A DNA stretch of 64,000 nucleotides from Roseospirillum parvum (GTDB lineage Bacteria > Pseudomonadota > Alphaproteobacteria > Rhodospirillales > Rhodospirillaceae): NCBI RefSeq assembly GCF_900100455.1, contig NZ_FNCV01000002.1, forward strand, positions 186,001-250,000, read 5' to 3'. Shown in pieces: positions 17,139 to 26,029 of this stretch (positions are counted from its first letter, which is position 1; each line of letters starts with the position of its first letter). Both the position numbers and the translations under genes were made by a program. Below the pieces are notes generated by a model. The model had not been told where the DNA came from. It did not search any database and saw nothing but the letters and a program-made list of their open reading frames with translations.

Positions 17139-17909
17139 TCAGTGCTCGACCCGGCTCCAGATCTGCTTCTTCAGCGCGTAGAGCAGGGCGGTCAGGACCA
17201 GCAGGAAGAGCATGGTCACGATGCCGGTGCCCTTGCGCTCGTCGAGGTGCGGCTCGGCCACCCAGTGCAGGAACGCGGTGATGTCCTTGGCGTGCTGCTC
17301 GGGGGTCTCCTTGGTGCCATCCTCGTAGATGACCATTTCCTCGAAGATCTGCGGCGGCATCTTGACCGACATGTGGGCCGCCGAGTTCCAGTAGGAGCCG
17401 GCCGGCACGGTCTGATCCTCCGGCGGCTCGTCATCGAAGCCGAGCAGGTAGGAGTAGACGTAGTCCGGTCCCCCGGCCCGCCCCTTGGTGATCACCGACA
17501 GGTCGGGCGGCAGGGCGCCGTTGATGTAGGTGGCTTCCTCATCGTTGGCGTAGGGGGACGGCCAGTAGTCGGCCGGGATGCCTTCGCGGTCGAACATTTC
17601 GCCGGTGTCGTCGGGACCATCGGTGATGGTGTACTCGGCGGCGATTTCCTTCACCTCCTCCTCGGAGAAGCCGATCTGCTCGAGGTTGCGGAAGGCGAAG
17701 TAGTCCAGCGAATGGCACATCGCGCAGTAGCCGGTCCAGATCTGCCAGCCACGATGGAGCTGGTCTTGGTCGAAGGTGCCGAAGACCCCCTCGAACGACC
17801 AGTTGACGTGCTCGATGTGGCCGGCACCGGCGGCCTGAACCGGCTGGGCGGGGGCGGCGGCCAGCAGGCCAGCCGCACCCAGGGTGGCAATCAGAATCTT
17901 GCGCAGCAT
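17139..17909 (-). CDS. petC: Cytochrome c1 of the bc1 complex
   Basis: The membrane-anchored c-type haem subunit of ubiquinol:cytochrome c reductase. 256 residues. A signal peptide ends near QAAG (residue 26); the haem motif is CAMCH (YCAMCHSLDYFAFRN). The methionine-ligand region is probably around AAHMSVKMPP, and a C-terminal helix (VTMLFLLVLTALLYALK) anchors the protein. Its ATG shares one base with the petB stop (TGATG). Followed by a rho-independent terminator. Confidence 0.95.
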   Translation of the reverse strand: MLRKILIATLGAAGLLAAAPAQPVQAAGAGHIEHVNWSFEGVFGTFDQDQLHRGWQIWTGYCAMCHSLDYFAFRNLEQIGFSEEEVKEIAAEYTITDGPDDTGEMFDREGIPADYWPSPYANDEEATYINGALPPDLSVITKGRAGGPDYVYSYLLGFDDEPPEDQTVPAGSYWNSAAHMSVKMPPQIFEEMVIYEDGTKETPEQHAKDITAFLHWVAEPHLDERKGTGIVTMLFLLVLTALLYALKKQIWSRVEH

Positions 17910-19150
17910 CACTTGGCCTCCGTGGCAGCGGCCTGGTCCTGGGTGTCCTTGACCACCGGATTGCTGATGCTTTCCGGCAGGGGACGCGGTTTCTCGTACA
18001 TGCTGACCAGCGGCAAGATGACCAGGAAGTGCAGGAAGTAGTAGGCGGTGGACGCCTGACCCAGGGGGATCCAGATGCCCTCGGCGGGCATCGCCCCGAT
18101 GTAGCCCAGGATCAGGGTGTCGAGCACGAAGAGCCAGAAGAAGATCTTCATGATCGGCCTGAACGAGAGGCTGCGCACCTTGGAACGGTCGAGCCACGGC
18201 ACGGCGATCAGGATCAGCACCGAGGCGAACATCGCGATCACCCCAAGCAGCTTGTTATCGATCGCCCGAAGCACCGTGTAGAAGGGCAGGAAGTACCATT
18301 CGGGCACGATGTGGGGCGGGGTGACCATCGGGTTGGCCGGCACGTAGTTGTCCGGGTGGCCCAGATAGTTGGGGGCGAAGAAGACGAAGCCCATGAACAG
18401 CATCATCAGCACGCCGATGCCGTACAGATCCTTGATGGTGTAGTACGGGTGGAAGGGAATGGTGTCCTGCGGCCCCTTGATGTCGATGCCCAGCGGGTTG
18501 TTCGACTTGGTGGTGTGCAGGGCCCAGACGTGCAGGAAAACCAGCGCCAGGATCAGGAACGGCAGCAGGTAGTGCAGCGAGAAGAAGCGGGTCAGGGTCG
18601 GGCTGCCGACCGAGAAGCCACCCCAGATCCAGACCACCAGATCCTCGCCGAAAATGGGCACGGCCGAGAACATGCTGGTGATCACCTTGGCCGCCCAGAA
18701 GCTCATCTGACCCCAGGGCAGCACGTAGCCCATGAAGGCGGTGGCCATCATGGCCAGCATAATGACCACGCCGATGATCCACAGCAGCTCGCGCGGCTTG
18801 GCATAGCTGCCGTAGTACAGGCCGCGGAAGATGTGGATGTAGACCACCAGGAAGAACATCGAGGCGCCGTTGGCGTGGGCGTAGCGCAAAAGCCAACCGT
18901 AGTCGACCTCGCGCATGAGGCGCTCGATGCTGGCAAAGGCCATGTCGCCGTGCGGCACATAATGCATGGCCAGGAAGATACCGGTGGCGACCATGACGAT
19001 CAGCACAAAGGCCGCAAGCGAGCCAAAGTTCCACCAGTAGTTCAGGTTTTTCGGGGTCGGATACTCGATCCCGTGTTCGTCCATCAGGCTGAAGATCGGC
19101 AGGCGGCTATCCACCCACTTGACGATCTTGTTGTCCATCATTGCACTCAT
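17909..19150 (-). CDS. petB: Cytochrome b of the bc1 complex
   Basis: The membrane core subunit that carries the two b haems and the quinone sites Qo and Qi. 413 residues, with eight transmembrane helices expected. Haem-ligand histidines are visible in [20 protein letters not shown] (helix B) and in the helix D region [20 protein letters not shown]. The Qo-site loop has [15 protein letters not shown] (PEWY motif). GGAGA lies 7 nt before the ATG. It is the middle gene of petABC. Confidence 0.97.
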   Translation of the reverse strand: MSAMMDNKIVKWVDSRLPIFSLMDEHGIEYPTPKNLNYWWNFGSLAAFVLIVMVATGIFLAMHYVPHGDMAFASIERLMREVDYGWLLRYAHANGASMFFLVVYIHIFRGLYYGSYAKPRELLWIIGVVIMLAMMATAFMGYVLPWGQMSFWAAKVITSMFSAVPIFGEDLVVWIWGGFSVGSPTLTRFFSLHYLLPFLILALVFLHVWALHTTKSNNPLGIDIKGPQDTIPFHPYYTIKDLYGIGVLMMLFMGFVFFAPNYLGHPDNYVPANPMVTPPHIVPEWYFLPFYTVLRAIDNKLLGVIAMFASVLILIAVPWLDRSKVRSLSFRPIMKIFFWLFVLDTLILGYIGAMPAEGIWIPLGQASTAYYFLHFLVILPLVSMYEKPRPLPESISNPVVKDTQDQAAATEAK

Positions 19151-19164
19151 GCTGCCGTCTCCGA

Positions 19165-19716
19165 TCAGCCGATCTTCACAGTGGCGTCGTCAAGGAAGGT
19201 GTATTCCGGCAGATCCAGGTTGCGCGGGGCAGGGCCCTTGCGGATACGGCCGGCGGTATCGTAGTGCGAACCGTGGCACGGGCAATACCAGCCGTTCCAG
19301 TCGCCGCGCGGTTCACCTTCCTTGGTCCCCAGCGGAATGCACCCCAGGTGGGTGCAGATTCCGATGACGATCAGCCATTCGGGGTTCTGGACCCGCGCCT
19401 CGTCGGGCTCGGGGTCGCGCAGTTTGCTGATGTCCTGGCTCTGCGCCGCCGAGATTTCTTCCTCGGTGCGGTGGCGGATGAACACCGGCTGGCCACGCCA
19501 TTTGACCTTGATCGCCTGGCCCACCTCGATCATCGACAGATCGACCTCGATCGAGGACAGGGCCAGGGTGTCGGCGGCGGGGCTCATGCTGTCGATGAAC
19601 GGCCAGATGGCCAGCAGGGTGCCAACCCCGCCCACCGCCGAAGTGGCATAAAGCAGGAAATCGCGGCGGCTTTCGCCGTCGGTGTCCAGTTGCTCGGGAG
19701 TCGCCGTTTCAGCCAT
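19165..19716 (-). CDS. petA: Rieske iron-sulfur subunit of the bc1 complex
   Basis: 183 residues. The N-terminus carries a twin-arginine type signal anchor ([17 protein letters not shown]). The 2Fe-2S site is CTHLGC and CPCHGSHYD, with Cys and His ligands intact. It transfers electrons from ubiquinol at Qo to cytochrome c1. First gene of petABC; AAGGAT lies 6 nt before the ATG. The operon supports cyclic photosynthetic and respiratory electron flow. Confidence 0.97.
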   Translation of the reverse strand: MAETATPEQLDTDGESRRDFLLYATSAVGGVGTLLAIWPFIDSMSPAADTLALSSIEVDLSMIEVGQAIKVKWRGQPVFIRHRTEEEISAAQSQDISKLRDPEPDEARVQNPEWLIVIGICTHLGCIPLGTKEGEPRGDWNGWYCPCHGSHYDTAGRIRKGPAPRNLDLPEYTFLDDATVKIG

Positions 19717-20325
19717 TTTCGGATCCTTGAAGAGTTAGCTCCGGTTTGTCAGGTGCCCGGACCAGGGCACGGGTTTCAAGCCCCAAGCGTTGCGGGCCAG
19801 GTCCCCTCCAGATTATTGGAAACCCCCAACCCCGTCGGCGGTCCGGACGTCACGGCGCCGGCCCGTGTTTCGGGACGGTCGGCGGTGTTCGCCGCGCCGC
19901 CACCTTGCCTTCGGCCGACCCGACCCCATATTCGGAGCCGGACCGTTGAAGAACCGTCGGCGACGGAGCCACCGGTCACCCTGCCTCCGGAAAAAGGCAG
20001 GCCCGATGCGGTCGTACAAACGACAAGCGCTCCGGCAGTCTTGCGTCTGGACGCAAGCCGGACCGCCCGCCACCAGCCGGGACGGCGGGTTTCGTGACGG
20101 GGCGGTATAAAGCAAACCTCGCCCTTTGAAAAGGGTCTTGGATTAGTCGTGCCTGATGCAACTGATCGCGAAGAGCCGCGCAAACCGTGGCATACGACAG
20201 ACTTTCCTGGTCGGGCTTCCACCTTTCTGGTCGGGTTTCCAACAGCGGATGAGTGAACGAAGCGGAACCTGGCCCCACTCGCGGGGACCTGGGTCGACAG
20301 GCTATCGGCCCTGGCAAAGTGCGCC
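19717..20325. other. Intergenic region between divergent petA and trmL
   Basis: About 610 nt with no gene I can support; the open frames on both strands lack ribosome sites and family features. It must hold the petABC and trmL promoters. Visible details are two near-identical direct repeats of TTTC(C)TGGTCGGG(C/T)TTCC at about 20203-20240, and a GTATAAAG/GGCGGT stretch near 20100. No clear terminator or riboswitch is seen. Confidence 0.4.
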
Positions 20326-20805
20326 ATGAGAAATGTCATCCGACTGGTTCTCCACCAACCCGACATGCCCCAGAACGCCGGCGCCCTGATGCGCCTGGCG
20401 GCCTGCCTGGGGGTGGGTGTGGACCTGATCGAACCACTCGGGTTTGTGCTCGACGACCGGCGATTCCGGCGCGCCGTGCTCGACTATGGCGGCGGCCTCG
20501 AACTGGCCCGCCACGCCTCCTTCGACGCCTTCCTGAAGAGCCCGCCGCCGGCCGGCCGGCTGGTCGCCCTGACCACCTCGGGCGACACCCCCCACACCGA
20601 TTTCGCCTTTTCCCCCGGCGACTGCCTGATCGTCGGCCGCGAAAGCGTCGGCCTGCCCGAGGCGGTGCACCGGGCCGCCGCGGCCCGGCTGGTGGTGCCG
20701 ATGATGCCTGGGGCGCGCTCGCTGAACGTGGCCACGGCGGCGGCCCTGGTGCTTGGCGAGGCGCTGCGCCAGACCAATGGATTTCCCGCCGCCACGCCTC
20801 GCTGA
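20326..20805 (+). CDS. trmL: tRNA (cytidine(34)-2'-O)-methyltransferase TrmL
   Basis: A 159-residue SPOUT methyltransferase that 2'-O-methylates the wobble base of tRNA-Leu. It begins MRNVIRLVLHQPDMPQNAGALMR (here split: PQNAGALMR is the SpoU motif 1). Motif 2 is GRESVGLPE and motif 3 SLNVATAAALVLGEAL, which form the knotted SAM site. It has the minimal length typical of TrmL, with no RNA-binding extension. Confidence 0.92.
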   Translation: MRNVIRLVLHQPDMPQNAGALMRLAACLGVGVDLIEPLGFVLDDRRFRRAVLDYGGGLELARHASFDAFLKSPPPAGRLVALTTSGDTPHTDFAFSPGDCLIVGRESVGLPEAVHRAAAARLVVPMMPGARSLNVATAAALVLGEALRQTNGFPAATPR

Positions 20806-20929
20806 GCGGCCTCTGGTCTGGCCTTGCCGGAGCGGGCACCGTATGATGGCGGCGACGCTCCGCCGCCGCGCCGCAAGGCCGCTCCGACGGCGGCCCCGCC
20901 CCGCTCATCCTGGACCGCCCTGGACCGCC

Positions 20930-21889
20930 ATGACCGACACCCTGACCACGGAGACGACCGGCGACCGGGCCGCGCCGCCAGCCACCGGGGGGCACCGCAT
21001 CGACCCCAAGATGCACGCCGCGCGCAGCTGGTTCGCCGAGTTGGGCCAGCGGGCCGAGGCCCGCCTCGGCGCCCTGGAGGCGCAAGCCGGCGCTGCCGCC
21101 GGACCCGAGGGACTGGATGCCAACCCCGAGTCGCCCCCCACCGGCGGCTTCCAGGTCAGCGCCTGGGAGCGGCCGCGCGGGGCCCGCTCCGGCGGCGGCG
21201 GCACCCTGTCGGTGCTGCGCGGCCGGGTGCTGGAGAAGGTCGGCCTGCATGTCTACACGGTGTTCGGCGAGTTCCCGACCGACCTGCGCGACAAGATGCC
21301 CGGCGCGGCGCGCGACCCACGCTTCTGGTCGACCGGCATCAGCCTGACCATCCACCCGATGAACCCGCACATTCCCTCGGCCCACTATTCCAGCCGGCTG
21401 ATCGTCACCTCGCGCGGCTGGTTCGGCGGCGGCTGCGACCTGAGCCCCGCCCTGCCGCGCATCGACGACACCATGACCTTCCACGCCGCCCTGCGCGAGG
21501 TCTGCGACCAAAGCGCCCTGGCCGGCGGGCCGGGCGACTACGACCGCTTCAAGGCGTGGTGCGACGATGTCTTCTTCCTGCCCCACCGCAACACCCCGCG
21601 CGGCGTCGGCGGGCTGTTCTTCGACGACCTCAACAGCCGCGACTGGAGCCTCGACTTCACCTTCGTCAAGGAAGTCGGCACCACCTTCCTCAAGACCTTC
21701 GAGACCATCGCCCGGCGCCACCTGGACGAGCCCTTCACGGCCGAGGAGCGGCGCCGCCAGCAGGTCCATCGGGGCCGCCTGGCCGAGTTCACCCTGCTCA
21801 ACGATCGCGGCGTGATGGCCGGCCTCAAGACCCACGGCAACCCGGATGCCGTGCTGGTCGGCATGCCGCCGGAGGCCCGCTGGCCCTGA
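20930..21889 (+). CDS. hemF: Oxygen-dependent coproporphyrinogen III oxidase
   Basis: Oxidative decarboxylation of coproporphyrinogen III to protoporphyrinogen IX in haem and bacteriochlorophyll synthesis. 319 residues, slightly longer than usual because of an N-terminal extension. Family core: PHIPSAHYSSRL (normally PTxHxNxR), GWFGGGCDLSPALP, FFLPHRNTPRGVGGLFFDDL and GRLAEFTLLNDRG...GLKTHGN. Several usually invariant residues differ (SAHYSS, GLKTHGN), so it is a diverged member. It sits just before puhC, in a photosynthesis context. Start at 20930 is the first ATG in frame after trmL. Confidence 0.85.
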   Translation: MTDTLTTETTGDRAAPPATGGHRIDPKMHAARSWFAELGQRAEARLGALEAQAGAAAGPEGLDANPESPPTGGFQVSAWERPRGARSGGGGTLSVLRGRVLEKVGLHVYTVFGEFPTDLRDKMPGAARDPRFWSTGISLTIHPMNPHIPSAHYSSRLIVTSRGWFGGGCDLSPALPRIDDTMTFHAALREVCDQSALAGGPGDYDRFKAWCDDVFFLPHRNTPRGVGGLFFDDLNSRDWSLDFTFVKEVGTTFLKTFETIARRHLDEPFTAEERRRQQVHRGRLAEFTLLNDRGVMAGLKTHGNPDAVLVGMPPEARWP

Positions 21890-22031
21890 TCCCACCCCCC
21901 CGGCTTCCGTCTTGTCGAACAAGCCGGTTTTCAGCCGCCGCCGGGTGGACTAACTTGCCGCCCAGGAGATTTGCCGTCCAGGGTGGACCACCGCCCGACC
22001 TGACCCGACGCCGACCCGGTTGGAGACCTTC

Positions 22032-22490
22032 ATGGGTGACCCCTTTCAAGAGCGTCCGATTCCCCGCTCGATCCTGTTCGCCGGCACCTCGCTGGTGGTC
22101 TTCGCCATCCTGGCGGTGGCCCTGGCCCGGCTGACCGATGTCGGCATCACGTCGACGCCGACCGCCAACCCGGTGGCCAGCGTGGAGATCGTCTTCGATC
22201 CCCGGCCCGACGGCTCGGTGATCATCCGCGAGGCGACCAGTGGCGCCGTGCTGGCCACCCGCACCTCCGGCCAGCGCAGCTTCCTGCTTGGCATGTTGCG
22301 CGGCATCGAGCACGAACGGAGCCGCTTCCAGGTGCCGGAAGACACCCCCTACGTGCTGACCCGCTGGTCAGACGGGCGCTTCACCATGACCGACGACAGC
22401 ACCGGCCTGATGCTGGAGTCGCGCGCCTTCGGGGCGGACAACGCCAACGAGTTGAAGACCATCTACGAGGCGGCGCTGGAAGCCCGCTGA
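22032..22490 (+). CDS. puhC: Photosynthetic complex assembly protein PuhC
   Basis: 152 residues. A short cytoplasmic N-terminus (RPIPRSILFAG) precedes one helix (LVVFAILAVALARL), then a periplasmic domain with features of the PuhC family: RPDGSVIIREATSGAVLA and SFLLGMLRGIEHERSR. In purple bacteria PuhC aids assembly of the reaction centre-LH1 core. Start at 22032, with GGAG 6 nt upstream. It is followed by a 29-codon frame and puhE. Confidence 0.88.
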   Translation: MGDPFQERPIPRSILFAGTSLVVFAILAVALARLTDVGITSTPTANPVASVEIVFDPRPDGSVIIREATSGAVLATRTSGQRSFLLGMLRGIEHERSRFQVPEDTPYVLTRWSDGRFTMTDDSTGLMLESRAFGADNANELKTIYEAALEAR

Positions 22491-22533
22491 GGCCCCCCGC
22501 CCCCCGCAGCCGCCTTCCCGCCAGGAGCTTCCC

Positions 22534-22623
22534 ATGCCCGACGCCGCCGCGCCGCCGGCCGCCCCGCGTTCCCGCTCCGGTCGCCCAGGCGCCCCGTTTT
22601 CCAGGAAAGGGACCGCCCGGTGA
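22534..22623 (+). CDS. 29-residue open frame coupled to puhE
   Basis: AGGAG lies 6 nt before the ATG, and the TGA overlaps the GTG start of puhE (GTGA). The encoded peptide is Ala/Pro/Arg-rich (MPDAAAPPAAPRSR at its start) with no helix or motif. It may be a leader whose translation opens the puhE ribosome site, a remnant of a small gene between puhC and puhE, or chance. Confidence 0.4.
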   Translation: MPDAAAPPAAPRSRSGRPGAPFSRKGTAR

Positions 22624-23411
22624 GCGACGTCATCCTGCCCGTTCTGTACACCCTGTTCGTCTGGTGGTTCGGCACCGGGGTGATCATCTATCTCGACGGC
22701 CTGCCGCGCTGGACCACCCGCTGGACCCTGCTCGCCGCCACCGCCCTGACCGGGGCCGCCGCCTGGGGCATGGTGACCACCGCCGACGACACCACCGTGG
22801 CCGGCGCCCTGGCCGGCTTCACCTACGGGCTGATCATCTGGGGCTGGCAGGAATTCAGCTTCTTCACCGGCCTGTTGACCGGCCCCCGGCGCACCCCCTG
22901 CCCGGCCGGCATCAAGGGCTGGGAGCGCTTCCGCTGCGCCACCGAGGCGGTGCTGTGGCACGAATTGGCCATCCTCGCCGGGGCGGTGCTGATCGTCGTC
23001 CTCACCTGGGGGGCCGACAACAAGATGGCCCTGTGGACCTATCTGGTCCTGTGGGGCATGCGGCAAAGCGCCAAGTTCAATGTCTTCCTTGGGGTGCGCA
23101 ACCTGAACGAGGAGTTCGTGCCCGACCATCTGGCCTGGCTGACCACCTATTTCGCGCGCCGCCCGATCAACCTGCTGTTCCCCTTCTCGGTCACCGTCTC
23201 CACCGTCATCTGGGCCTGGATGGTGATGCAGGCCGGCCTGCACGGGGCCATCCCCTTCGAGGTGGCGAGCTGGTCGATCCTCGCCACCCTGATGGCCCTG
23301 GCGGTGCTCGAACACTGGTTCCTGGTCCTGCCCCTGCCCGCCGCCGCGCTGTGGAAGTGGAGCCTGACCCCCAACCACATGCACCCCGACGCCACCGACG
23401 ACGATCCTTAA
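22620..23411 (+). CDS. puhE: Photosynthetic complex assembly protein PuhE (DUF3623)
   Basis: A 263-residue polytopic membrane protein, about seven helices, of the PuhE/DUF3623 family found only in anoxygenic phototrophs with puh clusters. Marks are WWFGTGVIIYLDGLP (residues 15-29), IIWGWQEFSFFTGLLTGPR, HELAILAG and RQSAKFNVFLGVRNLNEEF. It influences reaction centre and light-harvesting complex levels. GTG start, overlapping the stop of the 29-codon frame. Confidence 0.92.
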   Translation: MSDVILPVLYTLFVWWFGTGVIIYLDGLPRWTTRWTLLAATALTGAAAWGMVTTADDTTVAGALAGFTYGLIIWGWQEFSFFTGLLTGPRRTPCPAGIKGWERFRCATEAVLWHELAILAGAVLIVVLTWGADNKMALWTYLVLWGMRQSAKFNVFLGVRNLNEEFVPDHLAWLTTYFARRPINLLFPFSVTVSTVIWAWMVMQAGLHGAIPFEVASWSILATLMALAVLEHWFLVLPLPAAALWKWSLTPNHMHPDATDDDP

Positions 23412-23426
23412 AGCCCGGACCGCCCC

Positions 23427-24044
23427 ATGGACCACCCCATGACCCAGCCCGCCGACACCGTCGCCCGCATCGGCCCCAACGCCATCATCCAGGTCGCCCA
23501 GGCGCTGGCCGCCGATCCCGGCCCCGAGGTCCGCGACCGCCTGCTGACGGCGGCCGGGCTGACCCACTACCTGGACCGCCTGCCCGAGGCGATGGTGCCG
23601 GAAAGCGAGGTCTCGGCCCTGCAGGCCGCCCTGGGCCGCGAGTTGGGGACAAACAAGGCGGCCGAGGTCAACCGCCGGGCCGGCGCCGCCACCGCCGCCT
23701 ACCTGCTGGCCCACCGCATCCCCAGGCCGGCCCAGGTGGTGCTGAAGGCCCTGCCCGCTGGGCCGGCCGCCGCCATCCTGTTGAAGGCGGTCGGCAAGCA
23801 CGCCTGGACCTTCGCCGGCAGCGGCACCTTCAGCTACCGCACCGGCCAGCCGGTCAGCATCGACATCGCCCACTGCCCGATCTGCCGCGACCAGCAGGCC
23901 GACGGCCCGGTGTGCGACTTCTACACCGCCACCTTCGAGACCCTGTTCCGCACCCTGGTCCACCCCAGGACCACCGCCACCCAGACCACCTGCCGCGCCG
24001 CCGGCGCCCCCTCGTGCACCTTTTCCCTGAGCTGGACCACCTGA
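23427..24044 (+). CDS. bchJ: Bacteriochlorophyll 4-vinyl reductase-type protein BchJ
   Basis: 205 residues with a C-terminal V4R (4-vinyl reductase) domain. It has the Cys pattern HCPICRD, GPVCDFYTATFETLFRTLV and TTCRAAGAPSCTFSLSW. The N-terminal half (NAIIQVAQAL, VSALQAALGRELG, AYLLAHRIPRPAQ) matches BchJ. It was once named vinyl reductase, but later work gives the main vinyl reductase activity to other enzymes, so BchJ may be an accessory or carrier protein. Last recognised photosynthesis gene of the cluster. Confidence 0.9.
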   Translation: MDHPMTQPADTVARIGPNAIIQVAQALAADPGPEVRDRLLTAAGLTHYLDRLPEAMVPESEVSALQAALGRELGTNKAAEVNRRAGAATAAYLLAHRIPRPAQVVLKALPAGPAAAILLKAVGKHAWTFAGSGTFSYRTGQPVSIDIAHCPICRDQQADGPVCDFYTATFETLFRTLVHPRTTATQTTCRAAGAPSCTFSLSWTT

Positions 24045-24115
24045 TCCCGCGCCCGGAGGGGTAGCTTGCGAGGGGGGGAAGGTCCTATACTCCGCGCCGT
24101 CTTTGCCCAGCCTTC

Positions 24116-25378
24116 ATGTCAAGGGACCCGTGGCGCGCCATGCCGTTCAAGTTTTTCAGAAAGGAGCGCCGAGAGGGGCGCACCGAAACCATCGAGGCGC
24201 CGGTCGCCGAAAGCCTGCGGCCGACCCATGACGTGGTCGTCATCGGGGGCGGCAGCGCCGCCCTGGCGGTGGCCTACCATCTGGCCCGCGAGCACGGGAC
24301 CAGCGACGTGGCGGTGCTCGCCCCGGGGCCGCTGACCGCCGCCGTCACCGCCCGCGACGGCGCCGTGGCGCGGGCCGACGCGGCGGCGCCGGAAGTGGCC
24401 GCCCTGCAGGCCGACGCCCTCAAGCGCCACGCCGCCCTGGCCCAGGAACACGACATCGATGCCGGCTTCGCCCGGCGCGGGCTGATCGCCCTGGCCCACG
24501 ACGAGGCCCAGGTGCGCGCCCTGCGCTGGCGGGCCGAACTCAACCGCCATCACGGCGGCCGGGCCGAGGTGGTCGAGCCGGCGGCGGCGGTGCGGCTGTG
24601 CCGGGGCCTGACCCCGGAAGGACCGGAAGGCTATCCCCTGCGCGCCGCCCTGTCGCATCCCGAGGCCGCGCTGCTCGACCCCGATGCCCTGCTGCGCGGC
24701 TACGCCCGCCGGGCCGCCGCCCTGGGGGTGGCCCTGCATCCCCGGGTGACGGTGCGCCGGCTCGAGGTGCAGGACGGCAAGGTGACCCGCGTCGCCACCG
24801 ACCGCGGCGACATCTTCGCCGGCCAGGTGGTGATCGCCACCGCCCACGGCGCCGCCCCCCTGGCCCGGCTGGCCGGGCAGGACCTGCCGCTGAGCCCACG
24901 GCGTCTGGCCGGCGCGGTCAGCCAGCCGTTGAAGCGCTTCCTCGACCCGGTGGTGCTGGCCGAGGGGCGCGATCTGGCGCTGTGGCAGTCGCCGCGCGGC
25001 GAGCTGGTGATCGGCGCCGGGGTCGATCCGGCGCCGCGCCAGGGGGCCGAGGCCGGGCTGTCGGCCCTGACCACGCCGCTGGCCCGCATGGCCGCCCTGT
25101 TCCCCATCCTGGCTGACATCCGGCTGTCGCGCCACTGGTCGCAGACCGTCGAGACCAGCCCGGACGGCGCCCCGATCCTCGGTCGCGGCGGGTTGCCCAA
25201 CCTCTTCCTGGCGGTCGGCCTGGGCGACGCCGAGGCGGCCCTGGCCCCCAGCCTGGGCAGCGCCCTGGCCGAGGCCGTGGCCGGCACCGCCGCGCCGCCC
25301 CTGATCGCCCCCTTCGCGGCCGACCGCTTCGCCCGCTTCGCGCCACTGACCGGGATCGCCCCGGCGGTCGGCTTCTAG
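24116..25378 (+). CDS. Sarcosine oxidase beta-subunit-like FAD oxidoreductase
   Basis: A 420-residue D-amino-acid-oxidase-fold protein similar to SoxB. The FAD-binding motif is VVVIGGGSAALAVAYHL (about residues 40-56). The C-terminal flavin segment is WSQTVETSPDGAPILG followed by LFLAVGLGDAEAALAPSLG. Where SoxB proteins usually have an ARHDAVAWG-type stretch, thought to carry the His for covalent flavin, this protein reads LLDPDALLRGYAR without His. The start could also be 24140, which has AAGGGA about 13 nt upstream. First of three genes, beta-delta-alpha. Confidence 0.75.
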   Translation: MSRDPWRAMPFKFFRKERREGRTETIEAPVAESLRPTHDVVVIGGGSAALAVAYHLAREHGTSDVAVLAPGPLTAAVTARDGAVARADAAAPEVAALQADALKRHAALAQEHDIDAGFARRGLIALAHDEAQVRALRWRAELNRHHGGRAEVVEPAAAVRLCRGLTPEGPEGYPLRAALSHPEAALLDPDALLRGYARRAAALGVALHPRVTVRRLEVQDGKVTRVATDRGDIFAGQVVIATAHGAAPLARLAGQDLPLSPRRLAGAVSQPLKRFLDPVVLAEGRDLALWQSPRGELVIGAGVDPAPRQGAEAGLSALTTPLARMAALFPILADIRLSRHWSQTVETSPDGAPILGRGGLPNLFLAVGLGDAEAALAPSLGSALAEAVAGTAAPPLIAPFAADRFARFAPLTGIAPAVGF

Positions 25379-25417
25379 CCTTATGGACCCGCAGGACCCC
25401 CGGAGCCCGCTCTCCCC

Positions 25418-26029
25418 ATGACCCTGATCCCCTGCCCCCATCTCTCCCCCTCCCCGAGCCCACGCCCGATCGAGGAGTTCCGCTACGGCGGCCCGGTGCG
25501 CCCGATGCCGGCGGCCGACGCCGGAGCGGCGGCCTGGGCGGCCCACCTGTTCGCCGGCGCGCCGGACGACACCGTGATCCGCGAGTGGTGGCTGCACGTG
25601 CCAAGCGCCACCTGGCTGATCGCCGAGCGTGACACCGCCGCCGACCGCATCGTCGCCACCCACGCCCCGACCAAGACCGCCGACGCCCAGGCGCCCCGCG
25701 CGGCATCGACGGCCGGCAAGTCCGCCGCCAGCAAAACCACCGGCAAGACCACCAGCACCAAGGCGTCGAGTGGCAAGGCCACCACCGGGAAGGCAACCGC
25801 AAGCCAGACCGGCCGGAGCCGGTCGGGCGCCACCAAGGCGACGGGCAGCAAGTCAACCGGCACCAAGACCACCGGCGCCAAAAACACCCGCGCCAAGACC
25901 ACTGGCACCAAGACCACCGCCACCAAGACCACCGCCACCAAGACCACTGGCGCCAAAAACACCCGTGCCAAAGCCAGCGGCACCAAATCAACCAACAAAC
26001 CGGCCGGCGGCCAGGGAGGCACCCCATGA
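25418..26029 (+). CDS. Sarcosine oxidase delta-subunit-like protein with a histone-like tail
   Basis: The first 80 residues match SoxD: IPCPH at 4-8, EEFRYGGPVRP, and the conserved REWWLHVPSATWLIAERDT. SoxD normally binds zinc through two N-terminal Cys, a His and a Cys; here only Cys6 and His60 remain, with Leu9 and Ser63 at the other places. From about residue 85 to 203 the protein is a low-complexity Lys/Thr/Ala/Ser tail with repeats such as TGAKNTRAK (twice) and TKTTATKTT, like bacterial H1-type or AlgP-type tails. It overlaps the alpha gene by 4 nt. Confidence 0.75.
   Translation: MTLIPCPHLSPSPSPRPIEEFRYGGPVRPMPAADAGAAAWAAHLFAGAPDDTVIREWWLHVPSATWLIAERDTAADRIVATHAPTKTADAQAPRAASTAGKSAASKTTGKTTSTKASSGKATTGKATASQTGRSRSGATKATGSKSTGTKTTGAKNTRAKTTGTKTTATKTTATKTTGAKNTRAKASGTKSTNKPAGGQGGTP

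Noticed and set aside
19776-20366. A 196-codon minus-strand frame between petA and trmL
   Set aside because: It overlaps the trmL start, has no ribosome site, no domain and shadow-like composition.
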